Below, piece after piece: positions 1 to 6,774 of a stretch of DNA of 20,001 bases. The notes under the pieces were generated by a model that saw nothing but the letters and a program-made list of their open reading frames with translations, did no database searches and had not been told where the DNA came from. The translations under genes and the position numbers were made by a program. Source of the DNA: Actinomycetota bacterium (lineage in GTDB: Bacteria; Actinomycetota; UBA4738); assembly GCA_005888465.1 (NCBI GenBank), contig VAYJ01000051.1:1-20001 (forward strand), in the 5' to 3' direction. Position 1 is the stretch's first letter, and each line of letters opens with the position of its first letter.

Positions 1-1
1 C

Positions 2-454
2 GTCGTCATCGTTCTTTGGCTCCCGATCGCGCTCATCCTCACCATCGCATTCCATCCGACGTTGCATCCGACGGGGGCGGGGATCGCGGTGTTCGCGGGG
101 GCGATCTGGGGCGCGTACCTGATCCGAACGATGAACCTCTGGCTGCTCGGCATGGTCACGTTCTGGACGACGCGGGTCAGCGCCCTGTTCGAGACCTACA
201 TGGTGGTGGAGCTGCTGCTCTCGGGCCGCTTGGTGCCGCTCCGGCTCATGCCGGGCTGGGCGCAGGCGCTCGCAAACTTCCTGCCGTTCAAATGGACATT
301 CGGCTTCCCGATCGAGGCGCTCGTCACCCGCCGCTCGACGGGATCGCTGCTGTTCGGCCTCGCGATGCAGGCGTTCTGGATCCTGGTCGGGCTCGGCCTG
401 GTGCTTGTCGTCTGGCGCCGTGCGATCCGCAGGTACTCGGCGGTGGGGAACTGA
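2..454 (+). CDS. ABC-2 type transporter permease, 5'-truncated by window edge
   Basis: The reading frame is open from base 2 and no start is visible, so this is the C-terminal ~150 residues of a gene beginning upstream. It is hydrophobic, with at least three membrane segments, and ends in an arginine-rich RRYSAVGN tail. That end (W.R....RYS..G) and the similar end of the next gene fit the ABC-2 family permeases that occur as two permease genes beside an ATPase gene (PF06182-like, recalled, not searched). The stop TGA shares its A with the ATG of the next gene (TGATG at 452-456), so the two are translationally coupled and probably form one heteromeric exporter. The ATPase gene is expected upstream, outside the window. 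The substrate cannot be told from sequence. The ATG at 62 lies inside the gene and is unlikely to be the start. Confidence 0.8.
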   Translation, partial: VVIVLWLPIALILTIAFHPTLHPTGAGIAVFAGAIWGAYLIRTMNLWLLGMVTFWTTRVSALFETYMVVELLLSGRLVPLRLMPGWAQALANFLPFKWTFGFPIEALVTRRSTGSLLFGLAMQAFWILVGLGLVLVVWRRAIRRYSAVGN

Positions 455-1260
455 TGGCGCGGCGGATCGAACCGTTGCGGCCGCTTCGGCTCGGCTGGCT
501 CTTCTTCCGTGTCGGTGCGATGAACGAGCTGCAGTATCGGGTGAACTTCTTCATCGAGGTCTTCCAATCGCTCCTCGCGCTCGGGACCGGGCTGGTCGTG
601 CTGGCGCTTGTGTTCGGTCACACGACGGAGCTGAACGGCTGGTCCCGCCCGCAGCTCCTCGCCGTGCTAGGCGTGCAGATCCTGATGGGTGGGGTCATCC
701 ACACGTTGATCCAGCCGAACATGGTTCGTCTGATCACCGACGTCCGGCAGGGGACGCTCGACTACGCGCTCACCAAGCCCGAGGACTCCCAGGTGCTCGC
801 GAGCATCCGGGACATCCGCATCTGGCAGACGGTCGAGGTGATCACCGGGGCGATCGTGCTCGGCGTCGCAATCTCGCAGCTCCGTGGCGGCGTGGGGGTC
901 GTGCGCGGCATCGAGTTCGCGTTCGCGCTGCTGCTGGGCGCCCTCATGATCTACTGCTTCTGGCTGATCATCACGACGGGCGCCTTCTGGGTGGTGCGCA
1001 TGGACGAGATGGTCGAGCTGTTCGACGGCGTGTTCCAGACCGGACGATGGCCGGTCGGCGTCTACCCCGTGTGGCTGCGGTTCGGGCTCACCTTCCTGGT
1101 GCCGATCGCGTTCGCCGTGACGGTCCCCGCGGAGGCGGTCACGTCGCGATTGAACGGGCGAACGCTGCTCCTGGCCGTCGGGTTCGCGACCCTGCTGTTC
1201 GCCTTCACCAGGTGGTTCTGGAAGCGAGGCTTGCGGCGCTACTCGGGCGCCTCCGCGTGA
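454..1260 (+). CDS. ABC-2 type transporter permease (second subunit)
   Basis: A 268-residue polytopic membrane protein. After a basic N-terminus (MARRIEPLRPLRLGW) it has about six hydrophobic segments, for example around residues 40-60, 68-85, 135-165, 200-222 and 230-250, and ends in KRGLRRYSGASA like its upstream partner. Motifs NELQYRVNFF near residue 25 and DYALTKP near residue 104 are typical of ABC-2 family (DUF990-like) permeases as I recall them; the length matches the usual 260-270. The ATG at 454 is chosen because it overlaps the upstream stop by one base and gives the normal family N-terminus; a longer reading frame reaching back to base 16 only shadows the upstream gene. It is predicted to pair with the preceding permease in one exporter. 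The mannosyltransferase gene follows 7 bp downstream, so co-transcription is likely, but no functional link is shown. Confidence 0.85.
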   Translation: MARRIEPLRPLRLGWLFFRVGAMNELQYRVNFFIEVFQSLLALGTGLVVLALVFGHTTELNGWSRPQLLAVLGVQILMGGVIHTLIQPNMVRLITDVRQGTLDYALTKPEDSQVLASIRDIRIWQTVEVITGAIVLGVAISQLRGGVGVVRGIEFAFALLLGALMIYCFWLIITTGAFWVVRMDEMVELFDGVFQTGRWPVGVYPVWLRFGLTFLVPIAFAVTVPAEAVTSRLNGRTLLLAVGFATLLFAFTRWFWKRGLRRYSGASA

Positions 1261-1267
1261 GGAGCCC

Positions 1268-2737
1268 GTGACCTCGCGACGGGCGAGGGTCGCGCTCGCG
1301 TTCCTGGTCATCGGCTACTTCGCGGTCGAAGCCGTCGCGGGCGCGCCGCGCTCACCCCTCGTGCCCCCGATGCCGCCGGGCGTGGCGGTTCCTGGGTGGA
1401 CGGCGCGGCTCGCGAGGCTCGTGGGGGCCGACCGGCTCGGCGTGGGAGCGCTGATCGCCGTCGGCATCGCGCTGATGGCGGGGCTGGTGGCGGCGTTTGC
1501 GATCCTGCTGCTGGAGGCCTGGCACGGACGGGTCGGTGTGTGGGCGGTCGTTGGTTCGGCGGCGGCCGCGATCGCCATCACGACGGCCGGGCCGCTCATG
1601 CTCTCGCGGGACGTCTTCAGCTACGCGGCGTACGGCCGTATCGTCGCCCTCCACGGCGCGAACCCCTACGTCGTGGCGCCGTCGCGCTTCGCCACCGATC
1701 CCTTCACGGTGGCGGCCTCCCCGCAGTACGCGGATGTGTCCTCGGTCTACGGTCCCGCGTTCACGTTGCTGAGCGCCGCGATCGCGCGGGCATGGTCGCG
1801 CTCGCCCGCCGCGACGATCGAGGTGTTCAAGATGGTCGCGGGACTCAGCGTGCTGATGGCGGTAGGGGTGCTCGCCGCCATGCCGCTCAAGCGTCGTGCC
1901 TTCGCCGCGGCGGCCATCGGATTGAATCCGGTGCTGGTCGTCCACGTGGTGGGCGGCGGCCACAACGACGCGCTGCTCGCGCTGCTGCTCGTCGTCGCGG
2001 CAAGCCTTGCGGTGCGACGGCAGGCCGGTGCCACCCTGCTCGTGACGACGCTCTTGACCCTGGCAACGCTCGTCAAGGCGTTCGCGGCCGTGCCGCTCCT
2101 CATCTGGATTTGGTCGCTCGTGCGAGCCGCGCCGCCGCGGGAGCGCCTGCGGATCGCCGCTTCGCACCTGGGCGTTGCCGCCCTGCTCGCCGTCGTGGCG
2201 AGCGTGCCGTTCATCGCCGGCACGAGGACGCTGCGCTGGATCGTGAACGCGTCGTCGCTCGAGGGGTGGGCCAGTGGGCCCAGGCTCGTCGCTCGCGCGG
2301 CGGGCGCCGTCGGACTGGGCTCGGCGGGAGCCCGGGCGGTGGACGCCGCGTTCCTCCTCGCGTTCGCGGTCATCCTGTGGCGGATCCTGTCCCTGGCCGT
2401 CCCGCAGGCCGCGACGCGGGACTGGGCGTGGGCGCTGCTCCTCCTTGCCCTGGCGCTTCCCTACCTCGTTCCGTGGTACGTGGCGTGGTTCCTGCCGCTG
2501 CTCGTCGTCGCGGTCGACGGCAAGCTGCTCCGGATCGGCCTCTCCGCCGGCTGCCTGCTTGCCCTCACCGGCATCCCGTCGGACCCCACCTTCGCGTCAG
2601 GCGCGTGGCACGCGATGGTGTTCGCCGTGCATTACGTCGCTGCGCCTGTGATGCTGGGCCTGCTCGCCCTCGCCGCGCGGACCATCTGGGAGGAGACGAG
2701 GGAGCCCGCCGATCACCTCGCGCCCGGCGGCGGTTGA
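1268..2737 (+). CDS. Polytopic GT-C mannosyltransferase (GT87/MptB-like)
   Basis: A 489-residue integral membrane protein with about 12 hydrophobic segments. Family marks are an acidic first-loop motif SRDVFSYAAYGRIV followed by HGANPYVVAP (about residues 112-140), SSVYGP, and GGGHNDALLALLL near residue 228. This combination is typical of polyprenyl-phosphate-mannose-dependent alpha-mannosyltransferases of actinobacteria (GT87 / MptA-MptB group), which extend lipoglycan mannan chains on the outer face of the membrane. The acidic loop residue is the expected catalytic or metal-binding site of GT-C enzymes. Start GTG 1268 has GGAG at 1260-1263. The exact acceptor and linkage are not determinable. 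Its 3' end overlaps the convergent cpaB-like gene by 25 bp. Confidence 0.75.
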   Translation: MTSRRARVALAFLVIGYFAVEAVAGAPRSPLVPPMPPGVAVPGWTARLARLVGADRLGVGALIAVGIALMAGLVAAFAILLLEAWHGRVGVWAVVGSAAAAIAITTAGPLMLSRDVFSYAAYGRIVALHGANPYVVAPSRFATDPFTVAASPQYADVSSVYGPAFTLLSAAIARAWSRSPAATIEVFKMVAGLSVLMAVGVLAAMPLKRRAFAAAAIGLNPVLVVHVVGGGHNDALLALLLVVAASLAVRRQAGATLLVTTLLTLATLVKAFAAVPLLIWIWSLVRAAPPRERLRIAASHLGVAALLAVVASVPFIAGTRTLRWIVNASSLEGWASGPRLVARAAGAVGLGSAGARAVDAAFLLAFAVILWRILSLAVPQAATRDWAWALLLLALALPYLVPWYVAWFLPLLVVAVDGKLLRIGLSAGCLLALTGIPSDPTFASGAWHAMVFAVHYVAAPVMLGLLALAARTIWEETREPADHLAPGGG

Positions 2738-3414
2738 ACGGTCACGTCCAGGACGGCGAACGCGCGGGCGAACGCGAGCCGCTGCTCCTGCTGGGGGGTG
2801 ACCAGCAGCATGAGCGTCGCCTGCGCCGCGGCCGCGACGGTGCCCGCCGGCAGTCCGATCCCGCTGCTTCCTCGGGAACCAGAGGCGGTCGTTGGACCAA
2901 GGACCAGGACCACCTCCGCACCTTCGACCACGGTGTCCGCCTGAAGCTGCCCCGCGCCGTAAGTCGCGAGGACGTCCACGTGGTCACCGGGGACGACGGT
3001 TCCCGGCGGTAGGGCGGTCGGTACGGCGAAGGCCCGGTACCCCTCGGGGATCAGCGACGCCACCGGACCTGCCCGTACGCGAGCCAGCCGGGTCTCGGTC
3101 ACCGCCTCGCCGACGGCGAGGTCCACGAGGGCGACCCGGCCGGTCACCTGCTGCGGGCTCGTGAAGGATCCCGGCGGGACGTAGCCCCTCGGGATCGATG
3201 CGACCCGGAGCGACCCGGCCGTCAGCTCGGATCCCCGGGCGATCGGCTGCGCCGCCTCGACCACGCGCGTCATCGGACCCACGCGGCCCGCCGCCAGGGC
3301 GGCATCGGAGAGGTAGTGGTGCACCGTGAGCGCCGCCACGACCGCGAGGACCCCGGAGGCCGCCAGGTACGCCCGCGAGGAGCGAGTCCATTGCCTGCGC
3401 ATGCCCGACTTCAT
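2713..3414 (-). CDS. CpaB/RcpC-like SAF-domain protein
   Basis: 233 residues: a short basic start, one N-terminal membrane segment (about 14-33), then a SAF domain (about 48-112, with PIARGSELTAGSLRV and PPGSFTSPQQVTGRVA), and an RcpC/CpaB-type beta domain (YRAFAVPTALPPGTVVPGDHVDVL, split here around residues 124-147). CpaB proteins belong to Flp/Tad pilus assembly, acting at the envelope; isolated SAF proteins of this size are also common in actinobacteria without a Tad cluster, and no other pilus gene is visible here. Start ATG 3414 is preferred over ATG 3402 because it follows a TAGCGT -10 box by 9 nt. A CRP-type palindrome lies further upstream. The gene is the last of the minus-strand series fmdB-mtnP-cpaB but has 68 bp of upstream space and probably its own promoter. 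Confidence 0.72.
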   Translation of the reverse strand: MKSGMRRQWTRSSRAYLAASGVLAVVAALTVHHYLSDAALAAGRVGPMTRVVEAAQPIARGSELTAGSLRVASIPRGYVPPGSFTSPQQVTGRVALVDLAVGEAVTETRLARVRAGPVASLIPEGYRAFAVPTALPPGTVVPGDHVDVLATYGAGQLQADTVVEGAEVVLVLGPTTASGSRGSSGIGLPAGTVAAAAQATLMLLVTPQQEQRLAFARAFAVLDVTVQPPPGAR

Positions 3415-3423
3415 CGACCCCCG

Positions 3424-3429
3424 ACGCTA
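3424..3429 (-). promoter_or_regulatory. Putative -10 box of cpaB-like gene
   Basis: TAGCGT (TAnnnT type) on the minus strand, ending 9 nt before the ATG at 3414. The predicted transcription start (~3417) gives an almost leaderless mRNA. No good -35 box is present, which fits activator-dependent use with the palindrome at 3451-3466. Confidence 0.4.
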
Positions 3430-3450
3430 CGGCGCGAGACACGTCGCGTC

Positions 3451-3466
3451 AGTGAAATTGGTCACA
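3451..3466. promoter_or_regulatory. CRP/FNR-type palindromic operator
   Basis: AGTGA-N6-TCACA, differing at one base from the CRP consensus TGTGA-N6-TCACA. Its centre (3458.5) lies 41.5 nt upstream of the transcription start predicted from the TAGCGT box, the classical class II activator position. Binding is inferred only. Confidence 0.45.
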
Positions 3467-3482
3467 AGGCGCCGAACCGACC

Positions 3483-4286
3483 TCAGACCTCGAATCGCGC
3501 CCCGCTGAGCGCGGTCGCGCACGGGCAGTCGCGCCACTCCGGCAGCGCCGGGATGACGTCGAACAGCAGCTCGCGGAGCCGCTCGTTGTTCTTCGTGAAC
3601 ACGGTGACGACGTCCTCGTGCGTCACGGGAGGCGCGCCCTCGACGCCGACGTCGTAGTCCGTGATCAGCGAGATGTTCGCGTAGCACATCTCGAGCTCCC
3701 GGGCGAGGACGGCCTCGGGGTAGCCCGTCATGTTGATCGTGTCCCAGCTCATCGCGCCGAACCAGGCCGACTCCGCCCGCGTCGAGAAGCGGGGGCCTTC
3801 GATCACGACCATCGTTCCCTCCTCGTGCATCGTGATCCCGAGCGCGCGCCCGCGTTCGAGCGCGACGCCGCGCATCGCCGGGCAGTAGGGGTCGGCGAAC
3901 GAGATGTGCGTCGTCTGGGGGCCGTCGTAGAACGTGTGCGCGCGCGAGCGCGTCCGGTCGACGAGCTGGTCGCACACCACGAAGTCGCCGAGCGCCACCC
4001 CCACGCGGAGCGACCCGGCCGCACACGGGCCGATGATCCGCTCGACGCCGATCTCCTTCATCGCCCAGGCGTTGGCCCGGTACGGGATCGTGTGCGGGGG
4101 GAACTGGTGCTTGGTGCCGTGCCGCGGCATGAAGGCCACGCGCGTCTCCCCGATGGTCCCGACCGTGATGGGCGCGGATGGCGGGCCGTAGGGAGTCTCG
4201 ACGTCGCGCTCCTCGACGTCCTCGAGGAAGGAATAGAAGCCGGACCCGCCGAACACACCGATCCGAACGGGCTCCGCAGGGCTCAG
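3483..4286 (-). CDS. mtnP: S-methyl-5'-thioadenosine phosphorylase
   Basis: Phosphorolysis of methylthioadenosine to adenine and methylthioribose-1-phosphate (methionine/polyamine salvage, cytoplasm). Seen: VFGGSGFY at the N-terminal phosphate site, PYGPPSAPITVG, MPRHGTKHQFPPH, GPRFSTRAESAWF, NMTGYPEAVLARELEMCYA and TDYDVG; the two aspartates of the last motif are the adenine-specific feature separating MTA phosphorylases from guanosine/inosine enzymes. With the start used here it has 267 residues, normal for the family. The first ordinary start codon is GTG 4256, but that cuts off most of the first beta strand (RIGVFGG). CTG 4286 has AAGGAG 8 nt upstream, overlaps the fmdB stop in a CTGA arrangement, and gives the N-terminus MSPAEPVRIGVFGG, so I choose CTG. 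It is translationally coupled to fmdB. Confidence 0.9.
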   Translation of the reverse strand: MSPAEPVRIGVFGGSGFYSFLEDVEERDVETPYGPPSAPITVGTIGETRVAFMPRHGTKHQFPPHTIPYRANAWAMKEIGVERIIGPCAAGSLRVGVALGDFVVCDQLVDRTRSRAHTFYDGPQTTHISFADPYCPAMRGVALERGRALGITMHEEGTMVVIEGPRFSTRAESAWFGAMSWDTINMTGYPEAVLARELEMCYANISLITDYDVGVEGAPPVTHEDVVTVFTKNNERLRELLFDVIPALPEWRDCPCATALSGARFEV

Positions 4287-4591
4287 GCCGACTTCTCCTT
4301 CGTGCTCGTGCTCGCCGGAGGTGCGGGTTTCTCCGCCTTCTTCGACTCCGATGAACCGCCGTCGGAGGAGCCGGCGGAGCTGGTGGAGCCGGATTCTGTC
4401 GACTTCTTGCCGCTCCGGCGCGAGTCCGTCGCGTAGAAGCCCGATCCCTTGAAGAGGATGCCGGCAGGGTGGAAGACCTTGCGGAGCGACCCTCCGCAGA
4501 CCCCACAGACCGATAGCGGCTCGTCACTGAACCGCTGGACGACCTCGACGTGGTTTCCGCAGGTCGAACACGCGTATTCGTACGTCGGCAC
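4283..4591 (-). CDS. FmdB-family zinc ribbon protein (Ruc-like)
   Basis: 102 residues. The N-terminal zinc ribbon begins MPTYEYACSTCG and has a second CxxC knuckle (CGVCG) about 20 residues later, giving a four-cysteine zinc site, followed by LRKVFHPAGILFKGSGFYATD, the standard FmdB core. The last ~45 residues are a low-complexity Ser/Gly/Lys/Pro tail, predicted disordered. The mycobacterial member Rv0991c (Ruc) is known as a redox-regulated chaperone with this layout; the same role is an inference here. GTG 4591 is the start: it begins exactly at the conserved VPTYEY and directly follows a TATAAT box by 6 nt. It is first gene of the minus-strand series with mtnP, and divergent from the diguanylate cyclase gene. 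The gene lies near galU and moeA as in mycobacteria. Confidence 0.88.
   Translation of the reverse strand: MPTYEYACSTCGNHVEVVQRFSDEPLSVCGVCGGSLRKVFHPAGILFKGSGFYATDSRRSGKKSTESGSTSSAGSSDGGSSESKKAEKPAPPASTSTKEKSA
4295..4300 (-). promoter_or_regulatory. Ribosome binding site deciding a CTG start of mtnP
   Basis: AAGGAG on the minus strand with 8 nt to CTG 4286. It lies 38 nt from GTG 4256, too far to serve that codon. It is the main evidence for the CTG start. Confidence 0.6.
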
Positions 4592-4597
4592 GTCCCG

Positions 4598-4603
4598 ATT
4601 ATA
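4598..4603 (-). promoter_or_regulatory. Consensus -10 box, leaderless promoter of fmdB
   Basis: Perfect TATAAT on the minus strand, followed by 6 nt and then the GTG start, so transcription should begin at or within a base of the start codon. A TTGACG lies at 4627-4632 but with 23 nt spacing, too far for a normal -35. No Shine-Dalgarno sequence is present, consistent with leaderless translation. Confidence 0.6.
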
Positions 4604-4621
4604 GGAGCCAGGTCGGACGCG

Positions 4622-4648
4622 CTCGGCGTCAAGTTTCCCGACGCCGGG
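4622..4648. repeat. Inverted repeat in fmdB / cyclase divergent region
   Basis: CTCGGCGTC / GACGCCGGG arms (nine pairs, one of them T-G) around a 9-nt loop. It lies between the divergent start codons at 4591 and 4697. It could be an operator or a hairpin in the cyclase mRNA leader. No T-run follows, so it is not a typical terminator. Confidence 0.4.
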
Positions 4649-4696
4649 GTCGATACCACGGGCAAAGGAGCGCCCTCGCCCAGTGGTGTTCTGCTC

Positions 4697-6718
4697 GTGA
4701 GCCTTCGCGCCAGACTGACGCTCTTCTTTTTTGGGATCGCGATCGTTCCCCTGGTCCTGGCCGGCGTCCTCGTGCGCGTCGCCATCCTGCGCGAGGTCGA
4801 CCGGCGAACCGACATCAAGCTGACTGGGGACGCTCAGGCGCTCAACGCTGCGTGGAACGGCGCGGCGCAGCTGGCCGCCCTCTCGACCCACCAGGCCGCG
4901 CAGGACCTCGCCGGCGTCCTCGACGACCCGAGTCAGTCGTCGGCCGCACTCGAGATCGCCATCACCAAGGAGCGGGTCGACCGGGGCCTCGATTACCTCG
5001 TCGTGACCCGGGCCGGCGACGGCGTCCTCTCCTCGATCGAGCCGCCGTCGCTCCTGCCCGGCGCGCCGGCGATCGACGCGGCGACGGTGCTCGACCCGGG
5101 ACCGCTCGCCCCCATCCTGCTCACGGGTCAGAACCCGCTCGACCGAGGCGGGAAGGAGGTGCTCCACGTCTACGGCGGCATCTTCGTCGACCAGAACGAG
5201 GCGGTGGCCCTCTCGCAGGCCGCCGGACGCGTCGGGTTCGAGGTACGGATCGGCCAGCGGACGCTGGTGTCGTCGCTCTCGGGCGAAGCGCCGCTCCCTG
5301 CGCCGAGCGACGAGAGCTTCCCGCTCGCCGGCCGCCGCCGGGGGCTGTACACCTCGGTCGGCGTCCGGCCCGGGGCGGAGAAGGCCGTCGCCGTGGTGAA
5401 CGTGCAGCAGGGCGACATCGCGGGCCTGCAGGCAGCGATCCTCATGGTGGTCTTCGGGAGCGTGCTCGTCGCGTCGTTCCTGGGCTTCGGCCTGCACCGG
5501 ATGATGTCCGAGCCGATCCGGCGGCTCGCCGACCAGGCGAGCGCCGTACTCGCGGGCGCCCCGGCGCTCGCGAGTACGGAGGCGAGCGTGGCTGCCTCGG
5601 CCGACGAGGAGCGGGTGGTGGCCACCACGCTCTCGGCGATGAGCGAGCACCTGCAACAGTACGCGACCGAGCTCAGCCAGTCCCGCGAGGAGCTCCGCCA
5701 CAGCCTGGCCCGGCTCGGCACCACCCTGCGATCGGCCCATGACCAGCACGGCATGCTCGCCGTTGCGGTCGACTCCGCGGCGCTCTCCCTCGGCGCCGAG
5801 GCGGGCGTCATCTACCTGCCGCATCCCTCGAACGCCTACCTGTTCGCCGAAGTCACGCGCGGCACGGTCCCGCCCAGCGCCCCCTTGGCGATGGGGGCGG
5901 GCCTCGCGGGCGTGGCGGCGGGCGAGGCGAGGACGGTGCTCTGGCCATCCGCCGGAGGGCCCCGCCCCGGGCCCGGCGAACCCCAGACCGCCACGGCGAT
6001 CGCCGCGCCACTCATCCGAGGCGATCGCTTGATCGGCGTGGTGGGGCTCTACGGTCGCATCTCCGGCGCTCCCTTCTCCGGCGAGGACGTGGAGACGCTC
6101 GCCGCGTTCGCTCGCGAGACCGCGGTCGCGGTCGAGAACGTCGAGGCGGCGGAGCGCCTGTCGATGTCGGACCCACTCACGGGGACTGGGAACCGTCGGT
6201 TCCTCGAGATGGCGCTCGTTCGCGAGATCGAGCGCGCTCGCCGGTTCGGTCGCGAGTTCGGCCTGCTGATGGTGGACATCGACTACTTCAAGCAGGTGAA
6301 CGACGAACACGGGCACCTGCGCGGTGACGAGGTGCTGGTCGAGGTCGTGCGCCGGATTGAGAGCGCGGTGCGCTCGGGCGTCGACACGGTGGCCCGCTAC
6401 GGGGGCGAAGAGTTCGTCGTCCTGCTCCCTGAGACGGACGCGGCGGGGGCCCTGGCCGCGGGAGAGCGCATCCGCGGCGTCGTCGGCCAGCGCCTGCTGC
6501 AGGCGATCGGGGGTTCGGAGGTGGCTACGAACGGGGGGTCCCATGAGCCCGTCGAGCGCGCGCTCCGCGTGACGGTCTCGGTCGGGTGCGCCACGTTCCC
6601 CGGGGACGGAACGGCCGCGGACGACCTGATCCGAGCGGCCGACCGGGCGATGTACGCGGCCAAGCGCGCGGGTGGCGACCGCGCGGCGCTGTCGCGCGAC
6701 GAGAGCCGTACGTCCTGA
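4697..6718 (+). CDS. Membrane-anchored GAF-GGDEF diguanylate cyclase
   Basis: 673 residues, making c-di-GMP from two GTP. Order: membrane segment at ~7-28, an extracytoplasmic sensor region (~30-240), second membrane segment at ~243-265, HAMP-like linker (MSEPIRRLADQASAV), coiled-coil stretch, GAF domain (~350-485), GGDEF domain (~489-670). The domain starts SDPLTGTGNRRFLE and contains DIDYFKQVNDEHGH and the intact active-site GGEEF at ~569-573. The allosteric I-site is altered: the Arg of RxxD is replaced (SGVD before TVARYGGEEF), so product inhibition there is probably absent. No EAL domain is seen. GTG 4697 is the only sensible start, since the reading frame upstream runs antisense through fmdB; no clear ribosome site precedes it. 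galU follows 56 bp downstream. The place between fmdB and galU is, as I recall, held by a 5-formyltetrahydrofolate cyclo-ligase gene in mycobacteria. Confidence 0.88.
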   Translation: MSLRARLTLFFFGIAIVPLVLAGVLVRVAILREVDRRTDIKLTGDAQALNAAWNGAAQLAALSTHQAAQDLAGVLDDPSQSSAALEIAITKERVDRGLDYLVVTRAGDGVLSSIEPPSLLPGAPAIDAATVLDPGPLAPILLTGQNPLDRGGKEVLHVYGGIFVDQNEAVALSQAAGRVGFEVRIGQRTLVSSLSGEAPLPAPSDESFPLAGRRRGLYTSVGVRPGAEKAVAVVNVQQGDIAGLQAAILMVVFGSVLVASFLGFGLHRMMSEPIRRLADQASAVLAGAPALASTEASVAASADEERVVATTLSAMSEHLQQYATELSQSREELRHSLARLGTTLRSAHDQHGMLAVAVDSAALSLGAEAGVIYLPHPSNAYLFAEVTRGTVPPSAPLAMGAGLAGVAAGEARTVLWPSAGGPRPGPGEPQTATAIAAPLIRGDRLIGVVGLYGRISGAPFSGEDVETLAAFARETAVAVENVEAAERLSMSDPLTGTGNRRFLEMALVREIERARRFGREFGLLMVDIDYFKQVNDEHGHLRGDEVLVEVVRRIESAVRSGVDTVARYGGEEFVVLLPETDAAGALAAGERIRGVVGQRLLQAIGGSEVATNGGSHEPVERALRVTVSVGCATFPGDGTAADDLIRAADRAMYAAKRAGGDRAALSRDESRTS

Positions 6719-6744
6719 TCGGCGGCCCACGCGAGATCGTCCGA

Positions 6745-6771
6745 TAGACTGGCCCGCATCGCCCAAGGAGG
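6745..6771 (+). promoter_or_regulatory. galU -10 box and strong ribosome binding site
   Basis: TAGACT at 6745-6750 (TAnnnT type) and AAGGAGG at 6765-6771, three nt before ATG 6775. No convincing -35 is visible, so galU may be transcribed both from here and by read-through. Confidence 0.4.
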
Positions 6772-6774
6772 GAC

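Noticed and set aside
196..621. Minus-strand and alternate-frame long frames throughout the window
   Set aside because: In such GC-rich DNA these are shadows of real genes, rich in Arg, Gly, Pro and Ala, without domains or ribosome sites.
4550..4696. N-terminal extension of the cyclase to 4550
   Set aside because: It would run antisense through the start of fmdB and gives no sensible N-terminus; GTG 4697 sits just before the first membrane helix.
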